The notes: generated by a model not told the origin, from the sequence alone. DNA of 64,000 nt from Corynebacterium uropygiale (GCF_021568315.1 NZ_JAKGSI010000003.1:186001-250000); one strand, 5' to 3'. Positions 53,044 through 63,138 are shown, numbered from the stretch's first letter. A program made the numbers and translations.

Positions 53044-53438
53044 AGTCAACTCCTGTCGGTTGGTTGGTCAGGGGACGTCGTGGCGATTCACAAGAAAGCT
53101 ATAAGTAATGTTCATCACGTCAGCGCGAGAATCGTCACAGTGCGAGGTTCATCATACGTCCGAAAAGGAGCGGAGACACAGTGGTCAGGGCGCCCTAAGC
53201 TGGGGAATTAACGCAACATTAGTGTTCTCGAAAGACCCGTTCTGGCCGGCCGCTGACGGGAAAAGCGGGTCGCTCGCGGGTGCTGGATCGTAACAGTCCT
53301 ACCCCCGTAAAGGGGTGGGTGCGGGGTCCTGGGCTGCGCCGACGGGTGCGCGTCGAGATCTTTCTCGACGGGAGGGGAAAGACCTGGAAAGTTGAGAACG
53401 ATACGTCTTTTCTTTGGTGATATGAAAGGAGCGCACAG
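53044..53438. promoter_or_regulatory. 395-bp control region between lutA and lctP
   Basis: No credible gene. It holds the divergent promoters of the lactate genes; a possible lutA -10 (TATAGC on the minus strand) is at 53098-53103. Other structure: direct repeats TGGTCAGGG at 53065-53073 and 53182-53190, the second running into a perfect 10-bp palindrome AGGGCGCCCT (53187-53196), and an 8-bp dyad at 53351-53370. A GntR-type lactate regulator (LutR/LldR) would be expected to bind here, but no regulator gene is adjacent and its usual TNGTNNNACNA core was not found. Confidence 0.5.
53351..53370. repeat. inverted repeat upstream of lctP
   Basis: CGTCGAGA (53351-53358) and TCTCGACG (53363-53370), perfect 8-bp arms, 4-nt centre, 69 bp before the permease start. 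Could be an operator or an mRNA leader hairpin. Confidence 0.4.
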
Positions 53439-55103
53439 GTGCTCTCTTCCACATTCACAGCTTCCACTCATGCTGTAGCGGGCAGTGTGGCGCTGTCGGC
53501 GCTGGTCGGCGTCCTCCCACTGGTAGCATTTTTCCTTCTGCTCATGGGGCTGAAACTCAAAGCGCACTGGTCAGCGATGGGAGCGGCGGCCATCGCGCTC
53601 CTCCTCGCGATCTTTGCCTTCCATATGCCTATTCATTTGGCGGCGCTTTCGCTGACGCAGGGCGTTGCTTTCGGCGTGTTCCCCATCATCTTCATCATCT
53701 GGATGGCGGTGTGGATCTATGACCTCACGGTGAGTTCGGGCCGCTTTGAGGATCTTCGCCTCATCTTCTCCCGGATCGGCCGGGGTGACATGCGTGTGCA
53801 GGCGATGCTCATCGGCTTCTGCTTCGGCGGGCTCCTCGAGGCCCTCGCCGGGTTCGGCGCCCCCGTCGCGATCATTGCGGCCATGCTGCTGGCCATCGGG
53901 ATGAAGCCCATGAAGGCGGTGCTCACGACGCTCGTCGCGAACACCGCGCCCGTGGCCTTCGGAGCCATGGCCATTCCGGTGACGACGGCCGCCAACCTCT
54001 CCGGGCTCCACGCGGAGACCCTGGCCTCCATGACGGGACGGCAGGTCTCGCTCCTGGCTGTCGTCGTCCCCTTCATCCTGTGCCTCATCATGGATGGCAC
54101 CCGCGGGCTGCGGCAGATTTGGCCGATGGCGCTCGTGGTGGGCGTGTGCTTCGGCGGCGGGCAGTTCCTCGCCTCCAACTACTTCTCCTACGTGCTGACC
54201 GACGTCGTGGCGTGCCTCGTCTCCCTCGTCATGGGCGTGCTCTTCCTGCGCGTGTGGGCTCCCAGCACCCCGGAGGATCAGGCCAGCCAGGTCGACGCCA
54301 ACGCCGCGAGCCTCACGGGGCAGCGGATGACGCTGGCCCTGTTCCCCTATGTGCTCATCGTCGTGGCTTTCGCCTTCACGAGCCTGTGGAGGATCGGGAT
54401 CGACGTCCCCGCGGCGCTGAAGAAGACCGATATCGCGATCGAGTGGCCGGGCCTGCATGGGCACCTGCTCTCTGGCTCGGGGAAGCCCGTGACCAGCACC
54501 ATCTTTAACTTCACGTGGCTGTCCAACCCGGGCACGATCCTCTTCCTCTGTGGGATCATCACCGCTGTGGTGTACACCGTCGCGAACAAGGGCGACGCCT
54601 TCCCGATGACCGTCCCGAAGGCCTTCCGGGAGCTGGGTGCGGGGCTCGTGCGGATGCGCTGGTCCTATGTGACCATCGCGTCGGTGATGGGGCTGGCCTA
54701 CGTCATGAACTTCTCGGGCCAGACCGCCTCGATTGGTGCTCTCCTCGCGACGACGGGGGCCTTCTTCCCGCTCATCTCGCCCGCGCTCGGGTGGCTGGGC
54801 ACCGCGGTGACGGGCTCCGCGACGTCCGCCAACGCGCTGTTCGCGCAGATGCAGGCCTCCGCCGCAGACCAGATCCAGGCCTCGCACTACCTCATGGTGG
54901 GCGCGAATACGTCTGGCGCGGTGCTGGGCAAGATGCTCTCCCCGCAGACCGCTGCGATCGCGGCCGCCGCCACGAAGATGGAGAACGGCGAAGGCCGAAT
55001 CCTCGGGCAGTCCTGGAAGTTTAGCCTGGGGCTCCTGGTGTTCCTGGGGATTGTGGTGTATTTGCAGTCCACCGGCGTTTTGGGCTGGATGGTCGTCGGC
55101 TAA
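53439..55103 (+). CDS. lctP: L-lactate permease
   Basis: A 554-residue LctP/LldP-family transporter with about thirteen helices. The family signature '[22 protein letters not shown]' lies near residues 127-148, and 'GFGAPVA' is followed by [13 protein letters not shown]. It takes up lactate with protons. The GTG start is preceded by AAAGGAG. It is divergent from lutABC, completing a lactate uptake and oxidation module. Its stop codon overlaps the -10 box of argS. Confidence 0.93.
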   Translation: MLSSTFTASTHAVAGSVALSALVGVLPLVAFFLLLMGLKLKAHWSAMGAAAIALLLAIFAFHMPIHLAALSLTQGVAFGVFPIIFIIWMAVWIYDLTVSSGRFEDLRLIFSRIGRGDMRVQAMLIGFCFGGLLEALAGFGAPVAIIAAMLLAIGMKPMKAVLTTLVANTAPVAFGAMAIPVTTAANLSGLHAETLASMTGRQVSLLAVVVPFILCLIMDGTRGLRQIWPMALVVGVCFGGGQFLASNYFSYVLTDVVACLVSLVMGVLFLRVWAPSTPEDQASQVDANAASLTGQRMTLALFPYVLIVVAFAFTSLWRIGIDVPAALKKTDIAIEWPGLHGHLLSGSGKPVTSTIFNFTWLSNPGTILFLCGIITAVVYTVANKGDAFPMTVPKAFRELGAGLVRMRWSYVTIASVMGLAYVMNFSGQTASIGALLATTGAFFPLISPALGWLGTAVTGSATSANALFAQMQASAADQIQASHYLMVGANTSGAVLGKMLSPQTAAIAAAATKMENGEGRILGQSWKFSLGLLVFLGIVVYLQSTGVLGWMVVG

Positions 55104-55106
55104 AAT
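55101..55106 (+). promoter_or_regulatory. -10 element for a leaderless argS transcript
   Basis: TAAAAT, 8 nt before the argS ATG, overlapping the lctP stop codon TAA. No ribosome-binding site is present. Confidence 0.55.
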
Positions 55107-55114
55107 ACCCCTTC

Positions 55115-56773
55115 ATGACACCCGCAGATCTCGCATCTCTCATTAAGAACAGTGCCACGAGGGTCATGAACGACCACGACGTTGACTCCTCCGTTCTCCC
55201 GGAGACCGTCACCGTCGAGCGGCCGCGCAACCCGGAGCACGGGGATTATGCCACGAACCTCGCGCTCCAGACCGCCAAGCGGGCAGGGGTGCAGCCGCGC
55301 GAGCTGGCGCAGTGGATCGCGGAGGCTCTCGAGGCTGAGGATGCTATCGCGGAGGCCTCCGTGGCGGGGCCCGGATTCCTCAATATTCGGCTGGCGGCTG
55401 CCGCTCAGGGCGAGGTCGTGCGGGGCATTCTCGAGGCAGGGGAGTCCTATGGCTCCGGCGAGACCTTCGCGGGCCAGTCCATCAACCTCGAGTTCGTATC
55501 GGCCAACCCGACGGGCCCTATCCACCTCGGCGGCACGCGCTGGGCCGCGGTGGGGGACTCGCTGGGCCGAATCCTCGAACACTCCGGTGCGTCGGTGACC
55601 CGCGAGTACTACTTCAACGATCACGGCACGCAGATCGATCGCTTTGTCTCCTCGCTCCTTGCCCGCGCCCGCCACGAGGAGGTGCCCGAGGACGGTTACG
55701 GCGGAGAGTACATCGCGGACATCGCGCAGAAGGTTCTCGACGCCCACCCGGGCATCCTCGACGAGGGCCGCTCCGAAGACGAGATCCGCGAGGACTTCCG
55801 TCGCGAGGGCGTGGAGCTCATGTTCACGCACATCAAGGACAGTCTGCGGGAGTTCGGCACGACCTTTGACGTCTTCTTCCACGAGAACTCCCTTTTCGAG
55901 TCGGGCGCCGTCGATCGGGCGATCGCCCAGCTCAAGGAGAGCGGAAACCTCTATGAGGCCGAGGGCGCCTGGTGGCTGCGCTCCACCGACTTCGGGGATG
56001 ACAAGGACCGCGTGGTCATCAAGTCCGACGGGCACGCCGCATACATTGCAGGCGATATCGCCTACCTCGTGGACAAGTTCGGCCGCGGCTTCGACCTTTG
56101 TCTGTACATGCTGGGCGCCGATCACCACGGGTACATCGCGCGCCTCAAGGCCGCCGCCCAGGCGCTCGGCTACAACGCGGAGCAGGTGGAGGTGCTCATC
56201 GGGCAGCTCGTCAACCTCGTGCGCGGGGGAGAGGTCGTCCGCATGTCGAAGCGGGCGGGCACAGTCATTACCCTCGATGACCTCGTGGAGGCAATTGGCG
56301 TCGACGCGGCACGATACGCGCTTGTCCGCTCCTCGGTGGATTCGAGCCTCGACATTGACCTTGGGCTGTGGGCATCCCAGTCCAATGACAACCCCGTCTA
56401 CTACGTGCAGTACGCACACGCCCGCCTGTGCTCCCTTGCCCGAAAGGCGGAGAGCCTGGGCGTCACGCTGGGAGACCCGGACTACAGTCTGCTCACGCAC
56501 GAGAAGGAGGGGGACCTCATCCGCACGCTCGGGGAGTTCCCCGCCGTGGTGAAGGCCGCCGCTACGCTACGCGAGCCGCATCGCATCGCCCGCTATGCCG
56601 AGGAGCTCGCCGGGGTCTTCCACCGCTTCTACGATCACTGTCAGATCCTCCCCAAGGCCGGTGAGCAGGACGAGCCCGTCCACCACGCCCGCCTCGCGCT
56701 GGCCGCCGCCTCCCGGCAGACCCTTGCTAATGCCCTCAACCTCGTGGGCGTCTCGGCCCCCGAAAGGATGTAG
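55115..56773 (+). CDS. argS: arginyl-tRNA synthetase
   Basis: ArgS charges tRNA-Arg with arginine. The 552-residue class I synthetase has the N-terminal Add-1 domain (about residues 1-110), the HIGH-type motif as [11 protein letters not shown] (about 134-144, HLGG in actinobacteria), the KMSKS equivalent VRMSKRAGT (about 375-383), and the DALR anticodon-binding domain at the C-terminus. It directly abuts lysA, the conserved argS-lysA operon of corynebacteria. A tRNA-Arg gene lies about 5 kb upstream. Confidence 0.95.
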   Translation: MTPADLASLIKNSATRVMNDHDVDSSVLPETVTVERPRNPEHGDYATNLALQTAKRAGVQPRELAQWIAEALEAEDAIAEASVAGPGFLNIRLAAAAQGEVVRGILEAGESYGSGETFAGQSINLEFVSANPTGPIHLGGTRWAAVGDSLGRILEHSGASVTREYYFNDHGTQIDRFVSSLLARARHEEVPEDGYGGEYIADIAQKVLDAHPGILDEGRSEDEIREDFRREGVELMFTHIKDSLREFGTTFDVFFHENSLFESGAVDRAIAQLKESGNLYEAEGAWWLRSTDFGDDKDRVVIKSDGHAAYIAGDIAYLVDKFGRGFDLCLYMLGADHHGYIARLKAAAQALGYNAEQVEVLIGQLVNLVRGGEVVRMSKRAGTVITLDDLVEAIGVDAARYALVRSSVDSSLDIDLGLWASQSNDNPVYYVQYAHARLCSLARKAESLGVTLGDPDYSLLTHEKEGDLIRTLGEFPAVVKAAATLREPHRIARYAEELAGVFHRFYDHCQILPKAGEQDEPVHHARLALAAASRQTLANALNLVGVSAPERM

Positions 56774-58132
56774 ATGGTCCAGGAGACCGAGCTCTTTAAC
56801 ACCCTGCCCCCGCACGTCTGGCCGCGCCATGCCCGGCGCCAGGAGGACGGCGTGGTGACCATCGCTGGCGTCCCGCTCCCGGAGATCGCCGAGGAGTATG
56901 GCACCCCGGTGCTCGTCGTCGATGAAGACGATTTCCGCTCCCGCTGCCGCGACATGGCGGCCGCCTATGGCGGGCCGGAGAATGTTCACTACGCGTGCAA
57001 GGCCTTCATGACCAGCCACATTGTGCGCTGGGTTGATGAGGAGGGCCTGTGCCTCGACGTGGCGAGCCTCGGCGAGCTGGAGGTGGCGCTGCGCGCGGGC
57101 TTCCCGGCGGAGCGCATCACCGCGCACGGGAATAACAAGGATGAGCACTACCTCGAGCGCTGTGTGGAGTCCGGGATTGGGCACGTCGTGCTGGATTCGG
57201 CTCAGGAGCTGGAGCGTCTCGAGGCGGTCGCCGCCCGGGAGGGGGCCACGCAGGACGTCCTCGTGCGCGTGAAGCCGGGCATTGAGGCCCACACTCACGA
57301 GTTCATCGCGACGAGCCACGAGGACCAAAAGTTCGGCTTCTCGCTGGCCTCGGGCTCGGCCTATGAGGCGGCGCGCGCCTGCGCGGAGTCGGAGAGCCTG
57401 CGCCTGGTGGGGCTGCACTGCCACGTCGGCTCGCAGGTCTTCGACGCGGAGGGCTTCTCCCTCGCCGCCGAGCGCGTCCTCGGGCTCTATGACCGCCTCA
57501 TCGAGGACCTGGGGCTCTCGACGGAGGTCTTCAACCTGCTGGACCTGGGCGGCGGCTACGGCATCGCCTATTGCGCGGAGGACCGGCCGCTCGACGTCGA
57601 GAGTGTCGCCCACGACCTGCGCACCCGGGTGGCCCAGCACGCGGAGAACCTCGGCATCGAGTCGCCCACCATCATGGTGGAGCCCGGCCGCGCCATCGCC
57701 GGCCCCTCCACGGTGACCATGTACAGCGTGGGCACCGTGAAGGACGTGCACTACGACGATGAGCGCACCCGCCGCTACCTCGCCGTCGACGGCGGCATGT
57801 CGGACAACATCCGCCCCATCCTGTATGGCGCGGAGTACGACGCGCGGCTGGTCAACCGCTTCGCGGAGGGCGATCCCGTGCTTTCCCGCCTGGTGGGAAG
57901 TCACTGCGAGTCCGGGGACATCCTCGTGCAGGATGCCGAGTATCCGGGGGACATTGAGGCAGGGGATCTCATCGCTATCGCGGCGACGGGCGCCTATTGC
58001 TGGTCGATGTCCTCGCGCTACAACATGATGGGACGCCCGGCGATCGTCGTCGTGCGAGGGGGCGAATCCCGCCTCATCGTGCGGCGCGAGACGATCGATG
58101 ATCTCATTGCCTTAGAGGTCAGCGCCGGATAG
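56774..58132 (+). CDS. lysA: diaminopimelate decarboxylase
   Basis: LysA decarboxylates meso-diaminopimelate to L-lysine, the last step of lysine synthesis. The 452-residue fold-type III PLP enzyme has the Schiff-base lysine in YACKAFMT (Lys76), the glycine loop LDLGGGYGI for PLP phosphate (about 256-264), VEPGRAI (about 302-308), and CESGD near 377. The ATG at 56774 directly follows the argS stop. With dapC, dapD and dapE it covers much of the lysine pathway in the window. Confidence 0.95.
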   Translation: MVQETELFNTLPPHVWPRHARRQEDGVVTIAGVPLPEIAEEYGTPVLVVDEDDFRSRCRDMAAAYGGPENVHYACKAFMTSHIVRWVDEEGLCLDVASLGELEVALRAGFPAERITAHGNNKDEHYLERCVESGIGHVVLDSAQELERLEAVAAREGATQDVLVRVKPGIEAHTHEFIATSHEDQKFGFSLASGSAYEAARACAESESLRLVGLHCHVGSQVFDAEGFSLAAERVLGLYDRLIEDLGLSTEVFNLLDLGGGYGIAYCAEDRPLDVESVAHDLRTRVAQHAENLGIESPTIMVEPGRAIAGPSTVTMYSVGTVKDVHYDDERTRRYLAVDGGMSDNIRPILYGAEYDARLVNRFAEGDPVLSRLVGSHCESGDILVQDAEYPGDIEAGDLIAIAATGAYCWSMSSRYNMMGRPAIVVVRGGESRLIVRRETIDDLIALEVSAG

Positions 58133-58138
58133 CGGAAA

Positions 58139-58158
58139 TGGACCGCTTGGTCTATAGT
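58139..58158 (+). promoter_or_regulatory. hom-thrB promoter with McbR-like operator
   Basis: TGGAC-N6-GTCTA at 58139-58154 matches the McbR consensus TAGAC-N6-GTCTA at 9 of 10 fixed positions. It overlaps a -10 box TATAGT (58153-58158), so a bound repressor would block initiation. McbR represses sulfur and methionine genes, and hom, in C. glutamicum. The leader to the hom ATG would be about 60 nt. Confidence 0.65.
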
Positions 58159-58223
58159 GAGCTTCAGCTGATTCCCAGATCAACTGTGAAAGATACCAAC
58201 TCGATCTCGATCTCAGGAGCACG

Positions 58224-59609
58224 ATGAGCACGCACGAGAACACAGCGTCAGCATCCACCGGGGCGGCCGCGGCCGCGCAGAAGGCCAAGGCGCCGGGCGA
58301 TCCGGTGGGTATCGCCATTCTGGGCCACGGCACCGTGGGGCGCGAGGTGCTGCGGCTCATGGAGCAGCACCGGGATGCCCTCGAGCACCGGATTGGTGGG
58401 CCCATCGAGGTCCGCGGCGTGGCGGTCTCCGACAAGGAGAAACACCGGGGTGCGGTTCCGGAGGAGCTGCTCACCGATGACGCGATGACCCTCGTGCAGC
58501 GCGAGGACATCGACCTCGTCGTCGAGGTGATCGGCGGGATCGACTACCCCCGTCGCCTCCTCCTTGCCGCGCTCAACGCGGGCAAGTCCGTCGTGACGGC
58601 CAACAAGGCCCTCGTCGCCGCGCACGCCGATGAGCTGGCGGCCGCCGCCGATGCCGCCAATGTTGACCTCTACTTCGAGGCCGCCGTCGCGGCCGCCATC
58701 CCCGTGGTGGGGATGCTGCGCCGCTCGCTGGCGGGCGACCAGATCGAGAGCGTCTCCGGCATCGTCAACGGGACCACGAACTTCATCCTTGACGCCATGG
58801 ATTCCACCGGGGCCTCCTACGATGACATGCTCAAGGAGGCCATGGATCTGGGCTACGCGGAGGCGGACCCGACGGCTGACGTCGAGGGCCACGATGCCGC
58901 ATCGAAGGCTGCGATCCTTGCTAGCCTCGCCTTCCACACCCGCGTCAACTACGACGACGTCCACTGCGAGGGCATTTCCTCCATCACCGCCGAGGACATC
59001 GCGGCAGCGAAGCTCGCTGGGCAGACCATCAAGCTGCTCGCCATCTGCGAGCGCTTCCGCGACGAGGACGGCAAGGAATACGTCTCCGCCCGCGTCCACC
59101 CGACCCTCATCAGCCGCGAGCACCCGCTGGCCAGCGTCGATAAGTCTTACAATGCGGTCTTCGTGGAGGCCGAGGCGGCCGGCCGCCTCATGTTCTATGG
59201 CAACGGGGCCGGGGGCGACCCAACGGCCTCCGCTGTCCTGGGTGACATCGTCGGCGCCGCACGCAACAAGGTGCACGGGGGCCGCGCGCCGGGGGAGAAC
59301 ACCTACGCGAACCTGCCGGTGGCGGACTTTGGCCGGGTGCCCACCCGTTATCACATCGACATGGAGGTCGTGGACCGCGTGGGCGTCCTCGCTGAGCTGT
59401 CCACCTTCTTCGCGCAGCGCGGGATCTCCCTCAAGACCGTGCGCCAGGAGGAGCTCAATGGTCACGCGCGGCTCATCCTCGTGACCCACACCGCGCGCGA
59501 GGAGGACCTGGCCTCCTGCGTCGAGGACCTCAAGACCTCCGAGTCCGTGCGCGCGGTGAAGAGCGTGCTGCGGCTCTACAGCGAAGAGAACAGCCAGGCT
59601 GAAAGCTAA
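58224..59609 (+). CDS. hom: homoserine dehydrogenase
   Basis: Hom reduces aspartate semialdehyde to homoserine, leading to threonine, methionine and isoleucine. The 461-residue protein has an NAD(P)-binding GIAILGHGTVGREVL (about residues 30-44), the catalytic-domain signature 'VSGIVNGTTNFILDAM' (about 175-190), and a C-terminal ACT domain (about 378-450) for threonine feedback. ATG 58224 has an AGGAGCACG ribosome-binding site. It forms an operon with thrB. Confidence 0.95.
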   Translation: MSTHENTASASTGAAAAAQKAKAPGDPVGIAILGHGTVGREVLRLMEQHRDALEHRIGGPIEVRGVAVSDKEKHRGAVPEELLTDDAMTLVQREDIDLVVEVIGGIDYPRRLLLAALNAGKSVVTANKALVAAHADELAAAADAANVDLYFEAAVAAAIPVVGMLRRSLAGDQIESVSGIVNGTTNFILDAMDSTGASYDDMLKEAMDLGYAEADPTADVEGHDAASKAAILASLAFHTRVNYDDVHCEGISSITAEDIAAAKLAGQTIKLLAICERFRDEDGKEYVSARVHPTLISREHPLASVDKSYNAVFVEAEAAGRLMFYGNGAGGDPTASAVLGDIVGAARNKVHGGRAPGENTYANLPVADFGRVPTRYHIDMEVVDRVGVLAELSTFFAQRGISLKTVRQEELNGHARLILVTHTAREEDLASCVEDLKTSESVRAVKSVLRLYSEENSQAES

Positions 59610-59621
59610 GGAAGCTAAGGA
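59604..59621 (+). repeat. tandem 9-bp repeat that supplies the thrB ribosome-binding site
   Basis: AGCTAAGGA occurs twice in a row (59604-59612, 59613-59621). The first copy contains the hom stop TAA; the second contains AAGGA 6 nt before the thrB GTG. Confidence 0.7.
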
Positions 59622-59627
59622 AGAGCA

Positions 59628-60569
59628 GTGACGACAGAGCTGGAAGTTGGCCGCCGGGTGCGGGTGCGGGTGCCCGCCTCCTCGGCGAACCTGGGGCCGG
59701 GGTTCGATACCCTCGGCATCGCGCTGAGCCTCTACGACGTGGTGGAGGTGGAGGTCATCGAGGATGGCCTCGAGGTAGAGATCCACGGTGAGGGCGAGGA
59801 GGACCTTCCCCGCGACGCGACGCACCTCGTGGTCAAGGCACTCATGAGCGGCCTCAAGGCCGCCGGGGTGAGTGCGCCCGGCCTCAAGGTGGAGTGCACG
59901 AACGCGATTCCGCAGTCGCGCGGCCTGGGCTCCTCGGCCTCCGCGGCGGTGGCGGGAGTTGCCGCGGCGAATGGGCTCGCGGGATTCCCCCTCGACGACG
60001 CCCAGTTGGTCCAGCTCGCCTCGGCCTTCGAGGGACACCCGGATAACGCCGGGGCCTCGGCGCTGGGGAATGCGGTGGTCTCCTGGACGGACATCCCCGT
60101 CGATGGACAGTCCCAGCCGAGCTACCACGCGGTGACCATTCCGGTGCATGAGTCCATCCGCGCCACGGCCCTGGTCCCGAACTTCCATGCCTCCACGCAG
60201 GCGGTGCGCCGGGTCCTCCCGAGCCATGTCACCCACGTGGATGCGCGCTTCAACGTCTCTCGTACCGCCGTCATGACGACGGCCATCCAGCGCTACCCCG
60301 AGCTCCTCTGGGAAGGCACCCGCGACAGGCTCCACCAGCCCTATCGCTCCGATGTCCTGCCCGTCACCGCGGAGTGGGTGAACCGCCTGCGCAATCGGGG
60401 TTATGCGGCCTACCTCTCCGGGGCGGGCCCGACGATCATGGTGCTCTCCACGGAGCCCGTCGACGCGGCCGTCCTCGATGACGCCCGATCCGCCGGCCTC
60501 CGCGTCCTGGAACTCGAGGTGGCGGGCCCGGTTCAGGTGGAGGTGGATCCTTCGCCCACGTCGGGATAG
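59628..60569 (+). CDS. thrB: homoserine kinase
   Basis: ThrB phosphorylates homoserine for threonine synthase. The 313-residue GHMP kinase shows the substrate/ATP motif [19 protein letters not shown] (about residues 9-27), the phosphate-binding [12 protein letters not shown] (about 93-104) and the late '[13 protein letters not shown]' (about 262-274). GTG 59628 has AAGGA at 6 nt. It is 18 bp after hom. Its 3' end overlaps the convergent regulator gene by 37 bp. Confidence 0.95.
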   Translation: MTTELEVGRRVRVRVPASSANLGPGFDTLGIALSLYDVVEVEVIEDGLEVEIHGEGEEDLPRDATHLVVKALMSGLKAAGVSAPGLKVECTNAIPQSRGLGSSASAAVAGVAAANGLAGFPLDDAQLVQLASAFEGHPDNAGASALGNAVVSWTDIPVDGQSQPSYHAVTIPVHESIRATALVPNFHASTQAVRRVLPSHVTHVDARFNVSRTAVMTTAIQRYPELLWEGTRDRLHQPYRSDVLPVTAEWVNRLRNRGYAAYLSGAGPTIMVLSTEPVDAAVLDDARSAGLRVLELEVAGPVQVEVDPSPTSG

Positions 60570-61243
60570 ACGTCGACGGTGCAGAGCCCCGGACGGGCGA
60601 GCGGTTGCAGGCTCACCCGGACGGGGCATTGTTGTGTCAGCGCCTCGATGAACCCGAGGTGCAGGCTGCAGATGAGCGGAGAGGGGGCTTCCTCCCCGAC
60701 GATGAACGGGCAATGGGAGAGTTCCACCCGGTCCCCGGCTTCGAGGGATTCGTGGCGGGGGCTAAAGCCCATCGAGCGCAGGTAGGTGATGAGTCCCGCG
60801 ATGGCCTCGCGGGGCTCAGTCCAGGGGGTGTCGCTGAGGGCGGTGCGCTCGGCCCACACGCTGCCGATTCGGCGCGCGGTCGCGTGGTCCTCGGGGCGGG
60901 GATGATCGGGATCGCCGATCGTCGAGATGAGCACCTCCACGAGGCTCAAGTATTCCGAGGCGACGGCCGTCGGCCGCGGTGAGCGCGACCAATAGCGGTG
61001 GGTGGGGCGCCCGCGGCCGGTGGGCTTTTCCAGGGCACTATCGACGAGCCCATGCTCGGCCAGCTCATCGAGGTGGCCGCGCACCGTGTTGCTGTGGATC
61101 CCCAGGCCGGCGGCGATGTCGACGACGCGCGCGCCCTTCGGCCGGGCTTGGAGGAAAGCGAGCACCTCCAGGGGCTTGGCGCCCAGCTGACGCTCCTCGC
61201 TGATGAGCGCGGCGGTGGATGTGGGGGGTGGAATGGGAGTCAT
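60533..61243 (-). CDS. HTH regulator with a SufR-like four-cysteine pattern
   Basis: A 236-residue protein with an N-terminal winged helix-turn-helix (about residues 22-85; '[19 protein letters not shown]') and a C-terminal domain carrying Cys178, Cys192, Cys206 and Cys221, spaced C-x13-C-x13-C-x14-C. The SufR family, which binds an Fe-S cluster, has nearly the same spacing (C-x12-C-x13-C-x14-C). It overlaps the modBC stop by 4 bp (ATGA), so it is co-translated with the molybdate transporter. I infer a metal- or redox-sensing regulator, possibly of this operon. Confidence 0.78.
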   Translation of the reverse strand: MTPIPPPTSTAALISEERQLGAKPLEVLAFLQARPKGARVVDIAAGLGIHSNTVRGHLDELAEHGLVDSALEKPTGRGRPTHRYWSRSPRPTAVASEYLSLVEVLISTIGDPDHPRPEDHATARRIGSVWAERTALSDTPWTEPREAIAGLITYLRSMGFSPRHESLEAGDRVELSHCPFIVGEEAPSPLICSLHLGFIEALTQQCPVRVSLQPLARPGLCTVDVYPDVGEGSTST

Positions 61244-63138
61244 GCGGGAAACACCGAGATCGCGGTTGCTTTGATGAAAACCTCCACGCGCTCACCAGGC
61301 ACGATGCCGAGGCTCTGGATGGCCTCGCGGGTGAGGCTCGCGCTGAGGAGGGGGCCGTAGGGGGCATCAAGTCGGAGCAGCAGCGTTGAGATGGACGTAC
61401 CCGAAGGGGCGCTGATGTCCTCGATGTGCGCTGCCCATCGGTTGCGGGCGGAGGTGGGGCGCCCTTGAGCGGGGGTACCCTCCGGGGAATTGAGTGGGGA
61501 GAGGAGCAGCGCCTCCGGCGGGAAGACGGCGATGGCCTCCTCACCAGGCAGAAGAGCCGTTCTCCGGGTGCCCGTGATGCTCAGTCCCTCGGCATCGACG
61601 TGCGCCACGTCCCCCTCGACGCCCTGCACGCGTCCGCTCAGCCGGTTGAGGCCCGCGATGCTCGCGACGAAGGGGGTGGGCGGCCGGCGCAGAAGCTCCT
61701 CGCAGGGTCCCTGGGCGACGCAGCGTCCGCCGTCCATGACGAGGAGCTCCTCGGCGAGGGTGGCGATGTCGACGGGATCATGCGTGATGAGAACCGTCGT
61801 CCGATCCCTGGCGATGCCGCGGAAGAGCCGACGCCAGCGGGCGGCGGAGGCGCGGTCCACGGCGGCAAGTGGCTCGTCGAGGATGAGCGCCGAGGGCCTC
61901 GCAGCGAGCGCGCGGACCAGGGCCACCTGCGCCGACTGACCCCCGGAGAGGTGCGGGACAGGGACGTCGGCGAGGGCGCTCAGCCCTGCGGCTGCAAGCA
62001 GTGAGCGCGTGCGCTCGCCATCGCGGGTGATCATGGTAAGAGCCCGCGCCACGGTGCTGTGCGGGGGAAGGCCCGGGGACTGGGTGAGCATGACGGGGCG
62101 CTCGCCGTACTCGGGGCTGAGTCCTACGGGGCGTCGGGGGTCCTCCACCCGCCCGGCGAGGGTGCTGGCCAGGGTCGATTTGCCCGAGCCATTGTCGCCG
62201 ATGAGCGCGCTGAGCCGTCCTGCCGGGAAGAGCGCCTCGCCGCATCGGAGCTCCGGGCCGGCCTTCTGCGGCCGGGTGAGGGAGCGGAGGGCGTCGACGT
62301 CGATCTCCCCGAGCCGCCGGGCCTTGTGCTTCGGCTCGCGGCGCGCCCCGAGCCAGGAGGGAAGGGCGCTGAGCGCGAGGACGAGGATGGCGACGCCGAT
62401 GAGAAGAATCGCGAGGGCATAGGCCGCGGGTTCGTCGATTTCCCTGCTGAGGTAGATCCCCAGCGGCATCGTGCGGGTCACGCCGGGCAGGGATCCGGCG
62501 AAGGTGAGGGTGGTGCCGAACTCGCCGAGGGAGCGCGCGCAGGCGACGCCGGCGCCCGTGCACAGGGGCCGGAGGATCGCCGGCAGAATGATGTGCCAGG
62601 CGATGCGCCCGGGACTCATGCCGAGGGCCGCCGCCGAGGCGATCACCTCCTGGTCCATCTGGCGGAGGGCGGCGTCGACCGTCACCACGACGAAAGGCAA
62701 CGTGATGACGACGTGCGCGAGGACCACCCCCGAGAAATGGAAGGCAAAGTGCAGGTGGAGGGCGTCGAGAAGGGGAGCGAGGAGGCCGCGGCGCCCGGCG
62801 AGGGCACTGAGCGCCAGGCCGGCGACGACAGGCGGCATCGCGAGCGGAAGGACCACGAGAAGCCGGATGATGCCCGCGCCGCGGCGCACCGACTGCAAGA
62901 CTAAGGCCAGCGGAACACCGAGGATGACGGTCACGACCGTGGCCTGGATGGCCGCTGCGATCGTGAGGATCAGCATCTCGCGGGTCTCGGGGCGGGCCCA
63001 CACCTCGGGGACCTCGGTCCAGGACACGCGCGCGAGCAACGCGACAAGCGGCCCGCAGAGCAGAAGAAGCGCGCACAGCGCGAGCAGCTGGGCGAGGACG
63101 GGCGCCCGAGTGGGCGTGCGGCGGAGGCTACGGCTCAT
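61240..63138 (-). CDS. molybdate ABC transporter permease-ATPase fusion
   Basis: A 632-residue fused ModB-ModC protein. Residues about 1-260 are the permease (five to six helices; EAA loop with AAALGMSPGRIAWHIILP near 165-182); about 275-490 are the ATPase: Walker A GDNGSGKST (about 310-318), signature LSGGQSAQVALVRAL (about 393-407), Walker B LILDEPLAAVD. A TOBE/molybdate-binding region ends the protein (about 560-632). It imports molybdate (or tungstate) delivered by ModA. The stop overlaps the regulator's ATG. Confidence 0.9.
   Translation of the reverse strand: MSRSLRRTPTRAPVLAQLLALCALLLLCGPLVALLARVSWTEVPEVWARPETREMLILTIAAAIQATVVTVILGVPLALVLQSVRRGAGIIRLLVVLPLAMPPVVAGLALSALAGRRGLLAPLLDALHLHFAFHFSGVVLAHVVITLPFVVVTVDAALRQMDQEVIASAAALGMSPGRIAWHIILPAILRPLCTGAGVACARSLGEFGTTLTFAGSLPGVTRTMPLGIYLSREIDEPAAYALAILLIGVAILVLALSALPSWLGARREPKHKARRLGEIDVDALRSLTRPQKAGPELRCGEALFPAGRLSALIGDNGSGKSTLASTLAGRVEDPRRPVGLSPEYGERPVMLTQSPGLPPHSTVARALTMITRDGERTRSLLAAAGLSALADVPVPHLSGGQSAQVALVRALAARPSALILDEPLAAVDRASAARWRRLFRGIARDRTTVLITHDPVDIATLAEELLVMDGGRCVAQGPCEELLRRPPTPFVASIAGLNRLSGRVQGVEGDVAHVDAEGLSITGTRRTALLPGEEAIAVFPPEALLLSPLNSPEGTPAQGRPTSARNRWAAHIEDISAPSGTSISTLLLRLDAPYGPLLSASLTREAIQSLGIVPGERVEVFIKATAISVFPA

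Noticed and set aside
53060..53300. LldR (TNGTNNNACNA) and GlxR (TGTGA-N6-TCACA) sites before lctP and lutA
   Set aside because: Partial matches only; none reached a convincing fit by eye.
58248..60713. 821-residue minus-strand open frame across hom and thrB
   Set aside because: Antisense shadow of two well-supported genes.
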